Assembly: GCF_021696945.1 (NCBI RefSeq) | Contig: NZ_JACYHE010000020.1 | Span: 1 to 64,000 of the forward strand | Reading direction: 5' to 3' | Origin: Streptomyces sp. JJ36 | Lineage (GTDB): Bacteria; Actinomycetota; Actinomycetes; Streptomycetales; Streptomycetaceae | DNA length: 64,000 nt | In this document: positions 61,107 to 64,000 of the stretch, piece after piece | How positions within the stretch are numbered: the stretch's first letter is position 1 | How the letters are laid out: the number at the start of each line of letters is the position of its first letter | The notes under the pieces: generated by a model | The model's database searches: none | Told to the model about the DNA's origin: nothing | What the model saw: the letters and a program-made list of their open reading frames with translations, nothing else | Position numbers and translations under genes: made by a program

Positions 61107-62852
61107 TCAGGAGGCGCCCGGGGCGGGTGTGGGCGAGGGGGACGGGGAGCGCGTCCCGCCCTCAGGCGGGGCTGCCGGGGTCCCCGGCGTCTCGGGCGTC
61201 GGCGCGGTCGGCGTGGGGGACGGCGAGGCCCCGGGTTCCAGATCGCCGGGCAGGTGGCGGCTGACCTCGGCCTTGGCGAGCCCCAGCCCGCCCAGGGTGA
61301 TCTCGTCCCAGGCCTGCAGCCGGTCCGTCTTCTCGTCCAGGTAGAGCACCGACGCCTGCACCTTCTGCGGCTCGTCGCCCTCGACGGCGCGCAGCCCGCC
61401 GCCGCCCGTGGTGCCCTCGACCATCAGCCGGGTGCCGTCGTCCAGCACCTCGTTGCTGCGCTGGTGCGTGTGCCCGGCGAGGGCGAGCGGCACCAGGCCG
61501 TCGGTCTGCTGGGCGAGCACCGGGTTGTGCGCGACCGCGATGTCCACCGGCGTACCCGCGCGTTTCTGGGCGCGCAGGTGGAAGGCGAGCTCGCGCCCGG
61601 CCGCGCGCTCCGCCGGGTCGCCCTCGGGCACCACCGAGCGGTCCGGAGTGAACTGCGGGTCGCCCATGCCGGCGAACCGCAGTCCGGCGACGTCGACGGG
61701 CACGCCGTTGTCGAGCACGTGCACGTTCTCACCCAGGTCCGCCACGGCCTGCTGGGTGTCGATCGAGTCGTGGTTGCCGCGCACCCAGACGTACGGGGCG
61801 CCCAGGTCGGGGATGGGCTCCAGGAAGCCGTTCTCGGCCGTGGTGCCGTGGTCCATGGTGTCGCCGGCGTCGACGATCACGTCGATGTCGTACTGCTCGA
61901 CCAGCGACCGGATGATGCTCCAGGCGGCGGGGTTCAGATGGATGTCCGCGACGTGCAGGACGCGGGTGGTGGTCGGGTCGGGAGCGTACGCGGGCAGGGT
62001 GGAGGTCGCCTCGTAGAGCTTGGTCACGTTGGTGACCAGGCGGGCCAGCTCCTGCTGGTAGACATTGAACTCCGTGACGATGCTCCGCGCGTTGCCGACC
62101 ACCGAGGGGGCGCCCGCGAGCAGCCCGGAGAACTTCGGCTCCAGGACGGACTTCGGGTTCCAGGTGGCGTACGCCGTCGCCCCGGAGGTGAGCAGCAGCA
62201 ACAGCGCCAGCCCGCCCGCCGTCGCCGCCCGCCGCGGGCGCCGGTAGACGGCCAGCCCGAGCGCGGTGGCCCCCACGACCACGGCCACCACGGAGCGTCC
62301 CGCCACCTCGACGGCGCCCGCGCGCACGTCGCGCACGATCTCGTCCTCCAGCCCGGACAGCCGCTCGGGGTGGTCGACCAGGGCGTTCGCGCGGACGGGG
62401 TCGAGCTGGTCGATGTCCACGTCGAGCCGTACGGGCGCGTGGTGGCTCTCCAGCTCCAGGGCGCCCAGCGGCGAGACGTTGATCTTGGTGCCGCCGCTGA
62501 ACGACGGGCGCAGGGTCATCGTGGTGTCCATCGGCCCGACGGGCGTACGGACGTTCCCCACCACCAGCAGCCCGAGCCACGCCCCGAGCACGGTGATCAC
62601 CACGAGCCCCGCGGCGCTTCCCCAGCGCCGGGTGCGGGCGCCGCGCGCGTCGGGTCCGGGGGGCGCGGCCGGGAGGCCGCGGGACGCGCGGAACGTGCCG
62701 GGTGTGCGGCGGGGTGTGCGCGAACGGGGGACGGCGCCCCGCAGGGCGTGCGCCAGGCGCCGCAGGAGGCCCTGCACGAGGCGGACCAGGGCGCCGGCGG
62801 CGGCGGACGGGGAGGACCGGGGCGGGCGGTTCTCGGGCTCGGGGGCAGCCAT
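61107..62852 (-). CDS. Membrane-anchored metallophosphoesterase
   Basis: 581 residues. A Pro/Arg-rich N-terminus precedes a helix (SAAGLVVITVLGAWLGLLVV) and an extracytoplasmic domain of about 110 residues; two more helices lie near 180-240. The calcineurin-like phosphoesterase domain has HVADIHLN, VDAGDTMDHG, VRGNHDS, AVAHNPVL and AGHTHQR, all with the metal ligands intact. The C-terminus is Pro/Thr/Ser-rich. The catalytic domain lies after the third helix, so it is probably on the outside. The substrate is unknown. A start at 62852 gives MAAPEPENRPPR. Confidence 0.9.
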   Translation of the reverse strand: MAAPEPENRPPRSSPSAAAGALVRLVQGLLRRLAHALRGAVPRSRTPRRTPGTFRASRGLPAAPPGPDARGARTRRWGSAAGLVVITVLGAWLGLLVVGNVRTPVGPMDTTMTLRPSFSGGTKINVSPLGALELESHHAPVRLDVDIDQLDPVRANALVDHPERLSGLEDEIVRDVRAGAVEVAGRSVVAVVVGATALGLAVYRRPRRAATAGGLALLLLLTSGATAYATWNPKSVLEPKFSGLLAGAPSVVGNARSIVTEFNVYQQELARLVTNVTKLYEATSTLPAYAPDPTTTRVLHVADIHLNPAAWSIIRSLVEQYDIDVIVDAGDTMDHGTTAENGFLEPIPDLGAPYVWVRGNHDSIDTQQAVADLGENVHVLDNGVPVDVAGLRFAGMGDPQFTPDRSVVPEGDPAERAAGRELAFHLRAQKRAGTPVDIAVAHNPVLAQQTDGLVPLALAGHTHQRSNEVLDDGTRLMVEGTTGGGGLRAVEGDEPQKVQASVLYLDEKTDRLQAWDEITLGGLGLAKAEVSRHLPGDLEPGASPSPTPTAPTPETPGTPAAPPEGGTRSPSPSPTPAPGAS

Positions 62853-63003
62853 GTCGCCCCAGTATGCCCGGCCCCCACGGATTCCTACCGCTCCGTGCGC
62901 CTCCTCCCGGGTGGCGTGTGCCGCGTCCCCGGCCTGTCGCGGGGTGCGTACGGCCACCCGGGCCGGTACGCCCGGGGCGGTGCGCCCGCGGCGCGGGGTG
63001 GCC

Positions 63004-63009
63004 GACAAT
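63004..63009 (+). promoter_or_regulatory. Possible -10 box of a leaderless gene
   Basis: GACAAT, one base from TATAAT-type consensus positions, lies 6 nt before the GTG at 63016. Confidence 0.3.
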
Positions 63010-63015
63010 GGCCGC

Positions 63016-63378
63016 GTGCTGGAGATGACGCGCGAGGACTTCGAGGAGCTGGTGGCCGAGGCGCTCGACCGCATACCGCCCGAGCTCACCCGGCTGATGG
63101 ACAACGTGGCGGTCTTCGTCGAGGACGAGCCCCCGGCCGGCGACCCCGAGCTGCTCGGCCTGTACGAGGGCACGCCGCTGACCGAACGGGGCGAGTGGTA
63201 CGCGGGCGTGCTCCCGGACCGCATCACGGTGTACCGGGGGCCGACCCTCCGCTTCGTCGATGCCGAGGGCGGCGACCGGGAGCTGGTGGTGGAGGAGGTC
63301 GAGGTGACGGTCGTGCACGAGATCGCGCACCACTTCGGCATCGACGACGAGCGGCTGCACGCGCTGGGGTACGGGTGA
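63016..63378 (+). CDS. Minimal zincin metallopeptidase-family protein
   Basis: 120 residues, zincin-like (PF06262-type). The zinc motif is HEIAHHFGIDDERL (residues 101-114), with the third ligand supplied by the Asp or His downstream. FEELVAEALDRIPPELTRLMDNVAVFVEDEP is the usual N-terminal part (in two segments). No signal peptide, so likely cytosolic. A proteolytic substrate is not known for the family. GTG start with no SD. The stop overlaps fluC by 4 nt. Confidence 0.88.
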   Translation: MLEMTREDFEELVAEALDRIPPELTRLMDNVAVFVEDEPPAGDPELLGLYEGTPLTERGEWYAGVLPDRITVYRGPTLRFVDAEGGDRELVVEEVEVTVVHEIAHHFGIDDERLHALGYG

Positions 63379-64000
63379 GCCGCGGGCGCGGCACCGGGGC
63401 GGGGGAGGGCCCCGGCGCCGGCCCGGGGGCGGGTTCCGTAGAGGGTGGCGACGCCGGGCACGGGGGCGGGCGCGGCGGCGAGGTCGTACCCGGGACCGCA
63501 CAAGGGCCCGCACAAGGGGCCGGGCACGAGTCCGGGCACGGTGCCCGGACCGGCCTCCGCACCGGGCCCGCCACGGAGGCCGTCGACCCGGACGTCGATC
63601 TGCATGTGCCCGCCCAGCGCGCGGAGGCGGCCGGCGGGCGTGCGCTGCCGCTGCTGGCGGCGATCGCCTGCGGCGGCGCGCTGGGGGCCGTCGCCCGCCA
63701 CGCCCTGGGCCGCGCTCTGCCCGTCCCCGCGGACGGCTTCCCGTGGGCGGTGCTGCTGGCCAACGGGCTGGGCTGTGCGCTGATCGGCGTGCTGATGGTG
63801 CTGATCAGCGAGGGCGGGCGGCAGGCACCGCACCCGCTGGTGCGGCCGTTCCTGGGCGTCGGGGTGCTGGGCGGGTTCACCACCTTCTCCACCTATGCCG
63901 TGGACGTCGCGCGGCTGCTGGAGGAGGACGCGCCGGGTACCGCCATGGCGTATCTCGCCGGGACCCTGGCGGGCGCACTGGGTGCGGTCGTGCTCGGCGC
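63375..64000 (+). CDS. crcB: Fluoride channel FluC/CrcB, partial (right edge)
   Basis: At least 208 codons; the gene continues past the window edge. The GTG overlaps the preceding stop (GTGA). About the first 90 residues are an unusual Gly/His/Pro-rich, probably disordered extension. The core then has LPLLAAIACGGALGAVARHA, WAVLLANGLGCALIGVLMV with the conserved Asn, and GGFTTFSTYAVD, the FluC signature whose Phe and Thr/Ser line the fluoride pore. FluC dimers export F-. In Streptomyces a second crcB often follows, which cannot be checked here. Confidence 0.92.
   Translation, partial: MSRGRGTGAGEGPGAGPGAGSVEGGDAGHGGGRGGEVVPGTAQGPAQGAGHESGHGARTGLRTGPATEAVDPDVDLHVPAQRAEAAGGRALPLLAAIACGGALGAVARHALGRALPVPADGFPWAVLLANGLGCALIGVLMVLISEGGRQAPHPLVRPFLGVGVLGGFTTFSTYAVDVARLLEEDAPGTAMAYLAGTLAGALGAVVLG

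Noticed and set aside
63004..63375. Fluoride riboswitch ahead of crcB
   Set aside because: The gene overlaps the zincin stop, leaving no leader, and no riboswitch-like fold was recognisable before the zincin start.

Overview
The window is chromosomal DNA from a high-GC actinomycete, almost certainly Streptomyces. The base composition is extreme and GTG and TTG starts are frequent. It carries bldC, an lsr2-like gene, vdh, DUF3073 and DUF6274 genes, and a gas-vesicle operon in the Streptomyces order gvpO-A-F-G-Y-Z-J-L-S-K. From memory, the order purC...purD...lsrL-purSQL...purF-purM-DUF3073-vdh-bldC-hrpA matches a core block of Streptomyces chromosomes around SCO4068-SCO4092 of S. coelicolor. 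No transposase, integrase, phage or CRISPR feature was seen, so this is mostly housekeeping DNA with a few accessory inserts.

Layout. 0.3-3.9 kb: a GbsR/MarR-type regulator divergent from an ABC-2 exporter; the exporter promoter overlaps a 26-bp palindrome. 4.2-10.4 kb: a secreted protein coupled to a class F sortase-like protein lacking the catalytic cysteine, a GNAT acetyltransferase, a Ser/Thr kinase fused to a DUF4328-like membrane domain, a MarR/DJ-1 operon, and a small exported peptide. 10.7-20 kb: aminotransferase plus GntR regulator, a SLATT-domain protein, purC, a dimethylformamidase-beta-like protein and a degenerate M48-like membrane protein. 20.8-27.2 kb: purD, three tRNA-Gly genes (one structurally aberrant), and an ABC exporter next to a histidine kinase/response regulator pair. 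27.4-37.8 kb: lsrL, the purSQL operon, a mycothiol-enzyme-like protein, a repeat-rich gap, a META lipoprotein, purF, purM and a DUF3073 gene. 38.4-50.1 kb: vdh, bldC, a DUF6274 gene, tRNA-Asp, hrpA and two transport-type membrane proteins. 50.4-56.2 kb: the gas-vesicle operon. 56.3-64 kb: a lipoprotein, DinB and GYD proteins, an AMP-forming ligase, a tRNA-Glu/Asp/Phe cluster, a metallophosphoesterase, a small zincin, and fluC running off the right edge.

How genes work together. Seven purine-synthesis genes (purC, D, S, Q, L, F, M) lie within 23 kb and supply most of the route from PRPP to IMP. BldC and the Lsr2-like protein link the region to developmental and nucoid control. The ten gvp genes encode shell proteins (A, J, S), assembly factors (F, L, G, K, O) and the Streptomyces-specific Y and Z.

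The least explained structures are non-coding. A roughly 290-bp GC-rich dispersed repeat occurs four times. Two copies are head-to-head around two long palindromes with the same 19-bp arm, making a 0.95-kb inverted structure at 32.5-33.5 kb. The other unusual item is a tRNA-Gly(UCC) with altered D- and T-loops. Several genes have a TANNNT box 6-8 nt before the start codon, which suggests leaderless mRNAs.
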